Shown piece after piece: positions 8,995-17,659 of a stretch of DNA of 34,026 bases. Location: assembly GCA_003241875.1 (NCBI GenBank), contig QBLU01000041.1, positions 1 through 34,026 of the forward strand, read 5' to 3'. The notes beneath the pieces are model-generated. The model was not told the origin of the DNA and made no database searches. It saw only the letters and a program-made list of their open reading frames with translations. Position 1 is the stretch's first letter. Every line of letters begins with the position of its first letter. The position numbers and the translations under genes are program-made. This DNA comes from Alphaproteobacteria bacterium. Its GTDB lineage: Bacteria; Pseudomonadota; Alphaproteobacteria; Sphingomonadales; Sphingomonadaceae.

Positions 8995-9833
8995 AACTGT
9001 TCCGCCACGGCGCCCCTGGCGCCGAACGCCCCGGGCTTGTCGCGCACGACGGCAGCCACCGCGATCTCGGCGGCGAGATCGGCGATCTGGCCGGGGCGGC
9101 GCTGCTGGCGGCGGGAATGCAGAAACTGCGCGACATCGATCCGCTCAGCCTGCCCGAACTTGCCGCGGGCTTCCGGTTCGGGCCATGCGTCGGCCAGGTG
9201 CCCAAGTTCATCTGCGTCGGTCTCAACTATGCCGATCACGCCGCCGAAACCGGCGCGACATTGCCGCCGGAGCCGGTGCTGTTCATGAAGGGGGTCAACG
9301 CCATCTGCGGCCCCGACGACGATCTCGAAATACCGCGCGGGTCCACCAAGACCGATTGGGAGGTGGAGCTCGGCGTGGTGATCGGTGCGCCGGCCAAATA
9401 TGTCGCCGAGGCCGACGCGCTGGCGCATGTCGCCGGATATTGCGTCGTCCACGACGTGTCCGAACGCGCCTTCCAGATGGAGCGAGAGGGCCAGTGGGTG
9501 AAGGGTAAGAGCCACGATACCTTCGGCCCTATCGGCCCCTATCTGGTGACGCCCGACGACGTGCCCGATCCACAGGCGCTCGATTTATGGTTAGAGGTCG
9601 ACGGGCATCGATACCAGCAGGGCAACACCCGGACCATGGTCTATGGCGTTGCCCATCTCGTCGCCTACATCAGCCAGTTCATGACTCTGCAGACCGGCGA
9701 CATCATCTCCACCGGTACGCCGCCGGGAGTCGGGCTGGGCCAGAAGCCGCCCGTCTATCTGCGCGCCGGGCAGTCGGTGCGGCTGGGCATCGCCGGGCTG
9801 GGCGAGCAGCGCCAGCGCACCGTCCAGTCCTGA
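8991..9833 (+). CDS. Fumarylacetoacetase-family hydrolase, probable 2,4-diketo-3-deoxy-L-fuconate hydrolase
   Basis: 280 residues of the FAH family. It hydrolyses a C-C bond next to a beta-diketone; in the oxidative L-fucose route this splits 2,4-diketo-3-deoxy-L-fuconate into pyruvate and L-lactate. Metal-binding acids are Glu124 and Glu126 (DWEVELGVVIG) and Asp155 (VVHDVSE). GLNYADHAAE and TGTPPGVGLG are the usual family blocks. The start overlaps the fucosidase stop as ATGA and has a good AGGAGA site. The specific substrate is inferred from the fuconate dehydratase and keto-deoxy-fuconate dehydrogenase nearby; other acylpyruvases look the same at this level. Confidence 0.88.
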   Translation: MKLFRHGAPGAERPGLVAHDGSHRDLGGEIGDLAGAALLAAGMQKLRDIDPLSLPELAAGFRFGPCVGQVPKFICVGLNYADHAAETGATLPPEPVLFMKGVNAICGPDDDLEIPRGSTKTDWEVELGVVIGAPAKYVAEADALAHVAGYCVVHDVSERAFQMEREGQWVKGKSHDTFGPIGPYLVTPDDVPDPQALDLWLEVDGHRYQQGNTRTMVYGVAHLVAYISQFMTLQTGDIISTGTPPGVGLGQKPPVYLRAGQSVRLGIAGLGEQRQRTVQS

Positions 9834-9857
9834 TCGCCCGGCCCGAGACAGCGGTTC

Positions 9858-11192
9858 TCAGGCCTTCCACACCTTGCCATCTGGAAAGCTGTAGTCGGCA
9901 CGCGACTGCGCCTTCATCTCGATGCTGTAGCCCGGCAGCTCAGGCGCCAGATAGCGCCCGGCACGAATGCGGATCGGATCGACAAAATGCTCGTGCAGAT
10001 GGGCGGCATGTTCGATCATGCGCCCCTCTGCACTGCCGGCGACCGCGGCGGCATCGAAGAAGCTGAGGTGCTGCACATATTCGCACAGCCCCACGCCGCC
10101 CGCATGAGGGCACACCGGCTTGTCGAATGCCGCGGCGAGCAGCAGGACGGACAGGACCTCGTTCACCCCGCCCAGGCGGCAGGCGTCGATCTGCACCACA
10201 TCGATGGCATTGGCCTGCAGGAACTGCTTGAACATCACCCGGTTGTGGCAATGTTCGCCGGTGGCGACACGGATTGGCGCCACGACGCTGCGGATGCGGC
10301 CATGGCCCAGGATATCGTCCGGGCTCACCGGCTCCTCGATCCAGTAGGGATCGAAAGGCGCCAGCGCCTTCACCCAGTCGATCGCCTCATCGACGTCCCA
10401 CACCTGGTTAGCATCGATCATCAGCAGCCGGTCGGGCCCCAGTACATCGCGCAGCACTTCGCAGCGGCGGATATCGTCCGCCCGGTTGCCGCCCACCTTC
10501 ATCTTGATCGCCGACCAGCCGTCAGTGATTGCGGCGCCCGCAAGCGCGCGGATCTTGTCGTCGTCATAGCCCAGCCAGCCGGCCGACGTGGTGTAGGCGG
10601 CATGGCCATCGGCCAGCAGGCGGGCGATGCGGGCCGGCTTGTCAGCGAGGTTACGCTTCAGCAGGTCGAGCGCCAGCGACGGCGGCAGCGCATCGGCGAT
10701 ATGGCGAAAATCGATCGCCGAAACAATCTGTTCGGGCGGCATGTCGGCAAGGTATCGCCACAAGGGCTTGCCGGCGCGGCGGGCCAGCATGTCCCACACG
10801 GCATTGACGATGGCGGCAGTCGCCAGATGCATGATACCCTTTTCCGGGCCCAGCCAGCGATACTGGCTGTCGCCGACAAGGCTGCGCCAGAAACCGGCGA
10901 GATCGTTCTCGATCCCGTCGAGGCTGCGGCCGATCACCTGCGGCAGCAGCGCATCGATGGCAGCGACGACCAGGTCGGTGCCACGCCCCAGCGTGAAGGA
11001 AAGCCCATGCCCCTCCAGCCCGTCGGCGTGCAGAATCAAATACGCCGCCGAATAATCCGGGTCGGGATTCATCGCATCCGATCCGTCAAGCGTGCGCGAA
11101 GTCGGGAAGCGGATATCGGCGGTGCGGGCGCGGCTGATCACCGGGCTGGCGAGCGCGCCATGATGCCGATTGCTGGCCTGGTCAATGGACAT
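9858..11192 (-). CDS. fucD: L-fuconate dehydratase (enolase superfamily)
   Basis: 444 residues. It dehydrates L-fuconate to 2-keto-3-deoxy-L-fuconate. The N-terminal block with RFPTSRTLDGSDAMNPDPDY is a hallmark of this subgroup and fixes the start at 11192, with GGAG upstream. Catalytic residues line up in full: Lys232 of the KMK motif, metal ligands Asp260, Glu286 and Glu313, and His363. Each sits 12 positions after the residues I remember for the Xanthomonas enzyme. It converges on the hydrolase gene (24-base gap) and diverges from the aldo/keto reductase operon, so one shared regulatory region can control both arms. Confidence 0.95.
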   Translation of the reverse strand: MSIDQASNRHHGALASPVISRARTADIRFPTSRTLDGSDAMNPDPDYSAAYLILHADGLEGHGLSFTLGRGTDLVVAAIDALLPQVIGRSLDGIENDLAGFWRSLVGDSQYRWLGPEKGIMHLATAAIVNAVWDMLARRAGKPLWRYLADMPPEQIVSAIDFRHIADALPPSLALDLLKRNLADKPARIARLLADGHAAYTTSAGWLGYDDDKIRALAGAAITDGWSAIKMKVGGNRADDIRRCEVLRDVLGPDRLLMIDANQVWDVDEAIDWVKALAPFDPYWIEEPVSPDDILGHGRIRSVVAPIRVATGEHCHNRVMFKQFLQANAIDVVQIDACRLGGVNEVLSVLLLAAAFDKPVCPHAGGVGLCEYVQHLSFFDAAAVAGSAEGRMIEHAAHLHEHFVDPIRIRAGRYLAPELPGYSIEMKAQSRADYSFPDGKVWKA

Positions 11193-11216
11193 TGATGGCG
11201 CCGCTCCGCATACTTA

Positions 11217-11231
11217 TGAACTGTAATTTCA
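11217..11231 (-). promoter_or_regulatory. Candidate operator TGAA-N7-TTCA upstream of fucD
   Basis: TGAACTGTAATTTCA is a 15-base inverted repeat (TGAA, 7-base spacer, TTCA) ending 25 bases before the fucD start codon. The same layout occurs at 18680-18694. A further TGAACC half-site lies at 11236-11241. The position would allow repression by steric block. The regulator is inferred only. Confidence 0.45.
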
Positions 11232-11321
11232 TCCATGAACCGTGCCACGGCCAATCGCCCGGTGCAAGTGGTCCCCACACCTCGTTCGAAAACGCGGCAT
11301 TTTGGCATTGCCAGCGACTCC

Positions 11322-11333
11322 GAACCATGGTTC
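11322..11333 (+). promoter_or_regulatory. Perfect 12-bp palindrome GAACCATGGTTC before the reductase gene
   Basis: The palindrome ends 9 bases before the GTG start of the aldo/keto reductase gene and covers the area where a ribosome site or promoter edge would be. Its core GAACCA-GGTT matches the site at 18680 (GAACCACGGTT), suggesting the same regulator. Confidence 0.5.
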
Positions 11334-11342
11334 TAATCAGGC

Positions 11343-12335
11343 GTGAAGCACGATTTCACCCATAAACCGGCACATCATATCGCATTGCCGGCGCTCGGCA
11401 TGGGGTGCGCCATGCTGGGCAATCTCTACGCCCCGGTCAGCGATGCCGAAGCCGATTCCGCGCTGCGGGCGGCCAGCACAGGCGGCGTGCATTATTACGA
11501 TACAGCGCCCTTTTATGGCCATGGCCTGTCGGAAGCCCGGCTGGGACGATTCCTCGCCAGCATGGAAACGCGGCCGCTGCTGTCCACCAAGGTCGGCCGC
11601 AGCCTCGCCCATGGTGAAATGCCGGGGGAAACCGGCTTCGTCGATGCCGCGCGCGCGCGGCCATATTTCGATTACAGCGCCGGCGCCGTCTCGCGCCAGG
11701 TCGCCGAAAGCCTTGGCCGCTTGGCGGTGGACAATGTCGACATGCTGCTGGTCCATGATCTCGGCGCGTTCACGCATGGCAGCGCGCACGAACGGCAGTT
11801 TGATACCGCCATGGCCGGTGCCTTTCCGGCGCTTGCCGGGCTTCAGCGGCAGGGCATCACCCGCGCCATCGGGCTCGGAGTCAACGAGGTCGCCATATGC
11901 CTCCAGGTGCTCGCCCAAATCGACATAGACGTGATCCTGCTGGCCGGCCGCTACACCCTGCTCGAACAGGCGCCGCTCGATGATCTCCTGCCGCTGTGCG
12001 AAGCGCGCGGCGTGCAGGTGATCGTCGGCGGGCCGTTCAATTCAGGCGTGCTCGCCGGCAGTCCGCATTATGATTATGGCGCTGTGCCGCCGGCGGTGGC
12101 GGCGCGCGTGCAGGCGCTGTCGGCTATCTGCGCTCGCCATGATGTGCCTCTGGCGGCGGCGGCGCTGCAATTCCCGCTGGCCCATCCGGCTGTGTGCAGC
12201 GTGATCCCGGGCTCCAGCTCAGCCGCCGAGATCCGCGCCAACATCACCCTCGTGGCCCGCCCCATCCCGGCCGCGCTCTGGGCCGATCTGAAGCAGGCCG
12301 GCCTCCTGCGCGCCGATGCCCCGGTGCCGGCCTGA
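11343..12335 (+). CDS. Aldo/keto reductase, probable L-fucose 1-dehydrogenase
   Basis: 330 residues of the aldo/keto reductase superfamily, close in layout to D-threo-aldose/L-fucose 1-dehydrogenases that oxidise L-fucose to L-fuconolactone with NAD(P)+. The catalytic tetrad is visible: Asp53, Tyr58 (DTAPFYGHG), Lys83 (STKVGR) and His138 (LVHDLG). NAD(P)-binding residues lie in the SVIPGSSSAAEI block near the C-terminus. I accept the GTG start at 11343 because the first beta-strand (ALPALGMG) would be lost with the next ATG. The ribosome site is weak. The gene is followed at 5 bases by the lactonase, fitting a dehydrogenase/lactonase pair. Confidence 0.85.
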   Translation: MKHDFTHKPAHHIALPALGMGCAMLGNLYAPVSDAEADSALRAASTGGVHYYDTAPFYGHGLSEARLGRFLASMETRPLLSTKVGRSLAHGEMPGETGFVDAARARPYFDYSAGAVSRQVAESLGRLAVDNVDMLLVHDLGAFTHGSAHERQFDTAMAGAFPALAGLQRQGITRAIGLGVNEVAICLQVLAQIDIDVILLAGRYTLLEQAPLDDLLPLCEARGVQVIVGGPFNSGVLAGSPHYDYGAVPPAVAARVQALSAICARHDVPLAAAALQFPLAHPAVCSVIPGSSSAAEIRANITLVARPIPAALWADLKQAGLLRADAPVPA

Positions 12336-12340
12336 ACACG

Positions 12341-13174
12341 ATGCGCATCGATGCCCATCAGCATTTCTGGCGCCGCGATCGCGGCGATTATGGCTGGCTG
12401 ACCCCGGCGCTGACGCCGCTGTGGCGCGATTACCTGCCCGACGATCTGGCACCGCTTCTGGACGAACACGCCATCACCGGCACCGTGCTGGTGCAGGCGG
12501 CCGCAACCGCGGCGGAAACGGCATTCATGCTGCCGCTGGCGGCGGCGCATGATTTCATCCGCGGCGTCGTCGGCTGGACAGATCTGGCCGCACCCGATGC
12601 GCCCGATCGGATCGCAGCGCTGGCCGCCGAGCCGAAACTCGTTGGTCTGCGGCCTATGCTGCAGGACCTGCCGGACGATCGCTATATTCTTGATCCTGCC
12701 GTGCAACCGGCGCTGGCGGCGATGGCGCGCCACGGCCTGGCGCTCGATGCCCTGATCCGCCCGCGCCAGCTGCCGCAGATGCTCGCCTTGCATGCGGCGC
12801 ACCCTGATCTGCGCATCGTCATCGATCACGCCGCCAAGCCCGATCTTGCCTCGGGCGATCTCGCGCGATGGCGCAAGGACATCGCCCATGTCGCCGCTAC
12901 CGGACAGCTCTTCTGCAAGCTGTCGGGCTTGGCGACTGAGGCGGGACCGGGCTGGACGCCGGCACAACTGCAGCCGGCGGCTGAGTTTGTGCTCGGCGTC
13001 TTCGGAACGGATCGGGTGATGTGGGGCAGTGACTGGCCGGTGCTCAATCTTGCCGGTGACTACGCCGGGTGGGTGGCGGCAACGCAGGAATTGCTTGCCA
13101 GCCTGGGTGATGAGGGCAAGGCCGCCGTGCTCGGCGAAACCGCCCGACAATTTTACCGGCTCCAGGACATCTGA
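12341..13174 (+). CDS. Amidohydrolase-family L-fuconolactonase
   Basis: 277 residues of the amidohydrolase_2 family. It opens L-fucono-lactone to L-fuconate. Metal and active-site motifs are HQH in the first strand (MRIDAHQHFW, His6 and His8), VIDHAAKP in mid-protein and WGSDWPV near the C-terminus (catalytic Asp). The start at 12341 sits exactly at the HQH motif as usual in this family. Its stop overlaps the next start by one base (TGATG), so translation is coupled to the mutarotase. Specificity for the fucose lactone is inferred from the pathway around it. Confidence 0.88.
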   Translation: MRIDAHQHFWRRDRGDYGWLTPALTPLWRDYLPDDLAPLLDEHAITGTVLVQAAATAAETAFMLPLAAAHDFIRGVVGWTDLAAPDAPDRIAALAAEPKLVGLRPMLQDLPDDRYILDPAVQPALAAMARHGLALDALIRPRQLPQMLALHAAHPDLRIVIDHAAKPDLASGDLARWRKDIAHVAATGQLFCKLSGLATEAGPGWTPAQLQPAAEFVLGVFGTDRVMWGSDWPVLNLAGDYAGWVAATQELLASLGDEGKAAVLGETARQFYRLQDI

Positions 13175-13497
13175 TGCAGCGCCGTGCCATGGTGATAAGG
13201 GTCAAACCCGATAGGCTCGACGAATACAAGGCACTCCATGCCAAGCCCTTTGCCGGCGTGCTTGCCGCGCTGAAGGCAGCGAATGTCTCGAACTATTCCA
13301 TCTTCCTCAAGGACGATATCCTGTTCGCCTATCTCGAATATTCCGGCAGCGATTGGGATGCGGACATGGCGCGGGTGGCTGCCGATCCAGAAACCCAGCG
13401 CTGGTGGCAGTTGACTGATCCCTGCCAGACCCCATGGCCCACGGCGCATCAGGGCGATTGGTGGTCCGACATGGAATGCGTATTCTACATGGCTTGA
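13174..13497 (+). CDS. L-rhamnose-mutarotase-family protein, likely L-fucose mutarotase
   Basis: 107 residues of the small ferredoxin-like mutarotase family typified by RhaM. It speeds exchange between alpha and beta anomers so the dehydrogenase sees its preferred form. Tyr18 and His22 (EYKALHAKPF) correspond to the active-site Tyr/His, and the Trp pair in RWWQLTDPCQ is also typical. Full family length. Placement between the lactonase and SDR genes of a fucose pathway makes L-fucose the likely sugar; L-rhamnose is the alternative. Confidence 0.88.
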   Translation: MQRRAMVIRVKPDRLDEYKALHAKPFAGVLAALKAANVSNYSIFLKDDILFAYLEYSGSDWDADMARVAADPETQRWWQLTDPCQTPWPTAHQGDWWSDMECVFYMA

Positions 13498-13507
13498 AGG
13501 ACGAACG

Positions 13508-14245
13508 ATGGGGCGCTTGACAGGCAAGCAGGCTTTCGTGACAGCGGCCGGGGCCGGCATCGGGCGGGCGACGGCGCTGGCCTTCGCGCGCGAAGGCGCA
13601 AGCGTCACGGCAACCGATATCGACGAGGCTGCACTCGCCAGCCTCGCAGGCGAAGCGCCCGGCATTACCGCTGCGCGGCTCGACGTCCGCGATGGCCAAG
13701 CGGTGGCTGCGGCATTGGCCGGGCTTGCACCCGATGTGCTGTTCAATTGCGCGGGCTTCGTTCACCACGGCACCATCCTCGACCTCCGCGATGCCGACTG
13801 GGACTTCAGTTGGGACCTCAACGTCACTTCAATGGTGCGCACCTGCCGGGCGGCCTTGCCCGGCATGCTGGCACGCGGCAGCGGGACGATCATCAACATG
13901 GCATCGGTTGCGTCATCGATCCGCGGTGTGCAAAACCGCTTTGCCTATGGTGCCACCAAGGCGGCCGTCATCGGCCTGACCAAGGCGCTCGCCGCAGATT
14001 ATGTGACGCAAGGCATCAGGGCCCATGCCATCTGCCCGGGCACGGTCGAATCGCCCTCGCTCGAGGGCCGCATCAATGCCCAGCCCGATCCGGTGGCGGC
14101 GCGCGCGGCTTTCATAACGCGCCAGCCCATGGCCCGCCTCGGCCGGCCGGAAGAAATAGCGGCACTGGCGGTCTACCTAGCTTCGGACGAGGCTAGCTAT
14201 ACCACCGGCCAGGCCCATGTCATCGATGGCGGCTGGAGCAATTGA
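13508..14245 (+). CDS. SDR dehydrogenase, probable 2-keto-3-deoxy-L-fuconate 4-dehydrogenase
   Basis: 245 residues of the classical short-chain dehydrogenase/reductase family. The Gly-rich cofactor loop is AAGAGIGRA (13-21). An acidic residue at the end of beta-2 (TATDID, Asp37) favours NAD over NADP. NCAG is at 80-83. The active site is Ser (SVASS) with Tyr147 and Lys151 (YGATK). Expected role: oxidation of 2-keto-3-deoxy-L-fuconate at C4 to give the 2,4-diketo acid, the substrate of the hydrolase at 8991. It closes the plus-strand operon and converges on the permease gene with a 9-base gap. Confidence 0.88.
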   Translation: MGRLTGKQAFVTAAGAGIGRATALAFAREGASVTATDIDEAALASLAGEAPGITAARLDVRDGQAVAAALAGLAPDVLFNCAGFVHHGTILDLRDADWDFSWDLNVTSMVRTCRAALPGMLARGSGTIINMASVASSIRGVQNRFAYGATKAAVIGLTKALAADYVTQGIRAHAICPGTVESPSLEGRINAQPDPVAARAAFITRQPMARLGRPEEIAALAVYLASDEASYTTGQAHVIDGGWSN

Positions 14246-14254
14246 CCCTTTGAT

Positions 14255-15661
14255 TCAAGCGGGCACACTACCCTCCTGCGCCGAAAGCTTTGCTCTCAAT
14301 TCGGCCTGCATGGCGCGGGTGATCGGGAAGTTCCAGGTCAGCGCAATGATCGAAAGCTTGCAAAGCACCGGCACACCAACGAACATCACGGCCAGCCACA
14401 TCAGCGGCGCGCCGCTGTTGCCGCCGTTGGGATTGAAACCGACCAGATCTAGGAGCGGGAACAACAAGCCGACGGGCAAGGCATAGCCGATCTTGTTGGT
14501 CATCGACATCAGCGCGAAGAAAAAGCCGGTGCGCTGCTCGCCGGTTTGCGCTTGGTCGAGATCGACGACATCGGCAAGCATGGCGCGGTCGAGGAAGGGC
14601 GCCGCGCCGAAGGCTATGCCGTTCACCAAATAGAACACCGAAGCCGCGAGGAAATCCCCCTTCGGCATGATCATCGCATAGCCAAAGGCGGCTATGGTGA
14701 CCAATGCAGATGCCGCTACCGCCCGGTGCTTGCCGACGCGGTATGACAGCTTCAGCCACAGCGGCACGCCGAAAAACGCCCCCAGATAGGTAAAGATCAG
14801 AAGCGCACCGGGATCGACCGCGACTCCGCCGAGGCTCAGGGCACCCTGCAGCCGGAACAGATCAGTGGTGACATAGACGAACAGCCCGCTCGCGGTCCCA
14901 CCTGCGAGCCCGGCCAGCATGTCCACCCCCAGCAGGCGCAGCAGCGCCGGGTTGCGCGCGGCCAGCTTTAACCCTTCGCCGAAACCCATTGGTCGCTCGC
15001 CCGGTACCCGGCGCGGCACCGGCTTTTCCTTCACCATGAACACTGCAGCCAACACGGTGATAGGCAGCAGCACCGCCGCATAGATGCCCATCGCTTCCAC
15101 TTTCTGCTCGAGCCCGCTGTCACCGAGCACGGCCCCAACTAGGATCGGCGCCGTCAGCACCAGCAGCAAGCCCGAAAAATACACGGCAAGCACCCGGCTC
15201 TGGATGCGCGAGCGCTCGTCGTAGCTGTCCGACAGTTCTGCCGCCCAGGCGATGTGGCAGAGGTGGATCAGCGTCCACCAGATGTAGATGAAGCTGAGCC
15301 AGAAGAAGAGATAGAAGGCGCCCGCACCTGCGGGCGGAAAACAGATCGCCACGGTGCCGCCGACCATCAGCGGAGTGGAGACCAGCATCCAAATCTTGCG
15401 CCGGCCCCAGCGCGTTGGAAACCGGTCGGCTGCCCAGCCGAGCAGGCCATCGGTGAACACGTCCCAGAAGCGGGTAAGCATGAAGATGAAGCCGGTGGTC
15501 GCCAGCCCCAGCCCCATCGGTCCGGCATAAAAGGCCGGCAGATAGATGACGATCGGCAGGCCCAGTGTGGCAAGCGCCAATTGCGGCGAGGCGAACAGGA
15601 AGAAGCGGAAGCCATGCGGGACCTGCTGCTGCGCCGCTTCGGGCCGAACTTGCGCATCCAT
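14255..15661 (-). CDS. GPH-family sugar:cation symporter (MFS superfamily)
   Basis: 468 residues, about twelve membrane segments. The N-terminal block includes YAGPMGLG and TRFWDVFTDGLLGWAADRFPTRWGRR, the signature loop of glycoside-pentoside-hexuronide symporters between helices 2 and 3. It should bring a sugar or small glycoside across the inner membrane with a cation. Being in the fucose locus, L-fucose or a fucoside is the natural guess. It is preceded by the IclR gene on the same strand, with a palindrome at 15731-15751 in the 114-base gap, so it may be specifically controlled. Confidence 0.9.
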   Translation of the reverse strand: MDAQVRPEAAQQQVPHGFRFFLFASPQLALATLGLPIVIYLPAFYAGPMGLGLATTGFIFMLTRFWDVFTDGLLGWAADRFPTRWGRRKIWMLVSTPLMVGGTVAICFPPAGAGAFYLFFWLSFIYIWWTLIHLCHIAWAAELSDSYDERSRIQSRVLAVYFSGLLLVLTAPILVGAVLGDSGLEQKVEAMGIYAAVLLPITVLAAVFMVKEKPVPRRVPGERPMGFGEGLKLAARNPALLRLLGVDMLAGLAGGTASGLFVYVTTDLFRLQGALSLGGVAVDPGALLIFTYLGAFFGVPLWLKLSYRVGKHRAVAASALVTIAAFGYAMIMPKGDFLAASVFYLVNGIAFGAAPFLDRAMLADVVDLDQAQTGEQRTGFFFALMSMTNKIGYALPVGLLFPLLDLVGFNPNGGNSGAPLMWLAVMFVGVPVLCKLSIIALTWNFPITRAMQAELRAKLSAQEGSVPA

Positions 15662-15730
15662 CTCGCGGCGCCTCCCATCGCGCGCGGGCGGCTCGTGCCG
15701 ACCCAGATCGCCTCGGCAGCGATGATGCGT

Positions 15731-15751
15731 GTTGCAGAAATAAAATGCAAC
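15731..15751 (-). promoter_or_regulatory. Palindrome GTTGCA-N9-TGCAAC before the permease gene
   Basis: Perfect 6-base arms separated by the A-rich spacer GAAATAAAA, 70-90 bases upstream of the permease start and directly after the IclR gene end. The form suits a dimeric repressor or activator. The obvious candidate is the adjacent IclR protein, but no second full copy is seen in the window. Confidence 0.5.
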
Positions 15752-15775
15752 TTCACATATGCGTTTTGATTGGAT

Positions 15776-16558
15776 TCAGTCGGAGGCCAATCCCGGCATG
15801 CCGACAGCCATTTCGGCCGACACTGCTGCCGCTTCCCCCGCAACCATGGCGATGGCATCCTCCAGCCCGGCTTGGGCACCGTCGCGCAGGATGAACGGTA
15901 CGGTGAGCGCCGCAACCGCCCAGCCCGTTTCGCCGATGATCGGCGCGCTGATGTCGGTTACCCCCCTCACTGTGCGGCTGGGGCCATGCTCATGGCCTTG
16001 CGTGACCACCCGCTCGATACGCGCGCCGAAATCGGCGGCGTCGAAATCCGGATGCGCATCCGCCAGCTTGCTGATCAAGCGTTGTCGATCGGCCGAGCTG
16101 GCAAAGGCCGCGAGCACCCGCCCCGAGGTGGAATGATCGACGCGGCGGCGATAGCCTAAGCGAACGGCAAAGCCGAGTTCGCCGGGCGCTTCCACCCGGG
16201 CGATCACCACGATCTGCGTGTCGGACAGCACGGCAAGGTGACAGGACTGGTCGAGCACATGCGCCACCGCCGAGATATGCGGCATCGCCGTCTGGATCAG
16301 ATTGCGGGTCGGCGGGGCTTTCATTGCCATTTCAAACAGGCGATTGCCGATCAGAAAGCCGTCGCTGGCCTCATCGCGCATGATATAGCGGCGGCGTTCC
16401 AGCGCGACCAGCATCCGAAAGATTTCGCCTTTTGAGCGGCTTAGCCGCTCAGCGATCTGGCCCATGGTGAGCGGTCGGCTGCTTTCTGCCAGCAGCTCCA
16501 ATATGTCCAACCCCTTGTCGAGGGCCGGCGCCGAATATTTTGCACTTGTCTCGGCCAT
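15776..16558 (-). CDS. IclR-family transcriptional regulator
   Basis: 260 residues. An N-terminal winged helix-turn-helix (about 10-70: LDKGLDILELL, MGQIAERLSRSKGEIFRMLVALE) is followed by the IclR effector domain (about 80-255), with the conserved region DHSTSGRVLAAF. IclR proteins often bind a small pathway acid and control nearby catabolic genes. It lies between the alcohol dehydrogenase (55-base gap) and permease genes on the same strand, and probably controls the fucose genes. The effector may be a keto-deoxy acid, lactate or fuconate; this cannot be told from sequence. Confidence 0.9.
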   Translation of the reverse strand: MAETSAKYSAPALDKGLDILELLAESSRPLTMGQIAERLSRSKGEIFRMLVALERRRYIMRDEASDGFLIGNRLFEMAMKAPPTRNLIQTAMPHISAVAHVLDQSCHLAVLSDTQIVVIARVEAPGELGFAVRLGYRRRVDHSTSGRVLAAFASSADRQRLISKLADAHPDFDAADFGARIERVVTQGHEHGPSRTVRGVTDISAPIIGETGWAVAALTVPFILRDGAQAGLEDAIAMVAGEAAAVSAEMAVGMPGLASD

Positions 16559-16613
16559 CGTTGGTGCCCTGCTGTCGTGGCCTTCATGGCATGACAGTGT
16601 GGAATGGCAAGGC

Positions 16614-17648
16614 TCAGCCGGTGATGCGCACCACAGCTTTCAGGCTGCGGCGGCCCGCCACGGCGGCGATGGCATCGCCGATGCTGTCAAGTGGGTAGGG
16701 GGCAGCCGGATCGAACCACAAGCGCGCATCGAGCGCACCCGATGCCATCATCGCCGCGGCCTGGTCATGGGCTTCGCCTTCGGCATAGTCGCCGGGCCCG
16801 TGCACATCGAAGCCCTGCGCCGCGATGGTCTTGAGAGCGGCCATGCGCTCGCCGAGCGCCTCGATGCCATATAGCCCGATGGCGGCACCGGGCGCCAGCA
16901 TCGGCAGCACGGCCTCTATTCCGCCGCTATGGCCGACGGCATCCACCAGCATGTCGAAGCCGGCGGACCCGGCGATCGTGCCCAGCCCGGCCACGGCCGC
17001 CGGGTCGCGATAATCGGCGAATCCGGCTGCGCCGGCATCGCCTGCATGAGCCGCCCAGCCCGGGTTGCCGACCATCGCCACGGCTTCGGCACCGAGGGCA
17101 AGCGCCAGAACCAAGAACGAAAATCCGTTGCCGCCCGATCCCAGGATCAACAGCCGTTTACCCGCAACTGGGCCCAGCCGCGTAATATAGCTTAATGTCT
17201 CGCGCCAGGTGATCATCATGGTGGCGGCGGCGGCATCGGTGCCCGGAGGCAGCACCCGGTTGATCAGATGCGGGCTCCAGTCGGCTTCGGGGAGACCATC
17301 GTCGCGCATGGCGGCGAAATCGCTCGCCAATCCCAGTTCGGCAAAGCCGCCCCAGTACGCCGCACAGCCGTCCGTCGCCGGCGCGCCACTGCGGGTGACG
17401 AGATCGCCAGGTTTCATGTTGCGCACCTTTGCGCCCACCGCGATTACCTCGCCGATTGCTTCATGGCCGAGGATCAGCGGATAGCTGATGCCGGGGATCG
17501 GCAGCGCTCCTTCGACGAGATGCCTATCGGTGGCGGCACAGATGCCGCCGAACAACTGCCGAGTCAGCGCCTCGTAGGGACCGGGCACTGGATCCGACAA
17601 TGTGCGGATGGCAAGTACGCCTGGAGCTTCGACAATGGCAGCACGCAT
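16614..17648 (-). CDS. Zinc-dependent alcohol dehydrogenase (MDR superfamily)
   Basis: 344 residues. The N-terminal GroES-like domain has the catalytic zinc ligands Cys37 (GICAATD), His62 and Glu63 (GHEAIGEV). The Rossmann domain begins at LLILGSGGNGFSF (about 166). The four-cysteine structural zinc lobe is missing: its place holds an Ala/Gly-rich loop with a single Cys. The substrate is unknown; sugar alcohols, L-fucose itself or a hydroxy group on an aglycone are all possible. It is 11 bases downstream of the aldo/keto reductase gene and probably co-transcribed with it. Confidence 0.85.
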   Translation of the reverse strand: MRAAIVEAPGVLAIRTLSDPVPGPYEALTRQLFGGICAATDRHLVEGALPIPGISYPLILGHEAIGEVIAVGAKVRNMKPGDLVTRSGAPATDGCAAYWGGFAELGLASDFAAMRDDGLPEADWSPHLINRVLPPGTDAAAATMMITWRETLSYITRLGPVAGKRLLILGSGGNGFSFLVLALALGAEAVAMVGNPGWAAHAGDAGAAGFADYRDPAAVAGLGTIAGSAGFDMLVDAVGHSGGIEAVLPMLAPGAAIGLYGIEALGERMAALKTIAAQGFDVHGPGDYAEGEAHDQAAAMMASGALDARLWFDPAAPYPLDSIGDAIAAVAGRRSLKAVVRITG

Positions 17649-17659
17649 GATGCGTCTCC

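Noticed and set aside
9987-11195. 402-codon plus-strand open frame over fucD
   Set aside because: Antisense to an enzyme with a complete active site; rich in Gln, His and Arg as typical shadows are.
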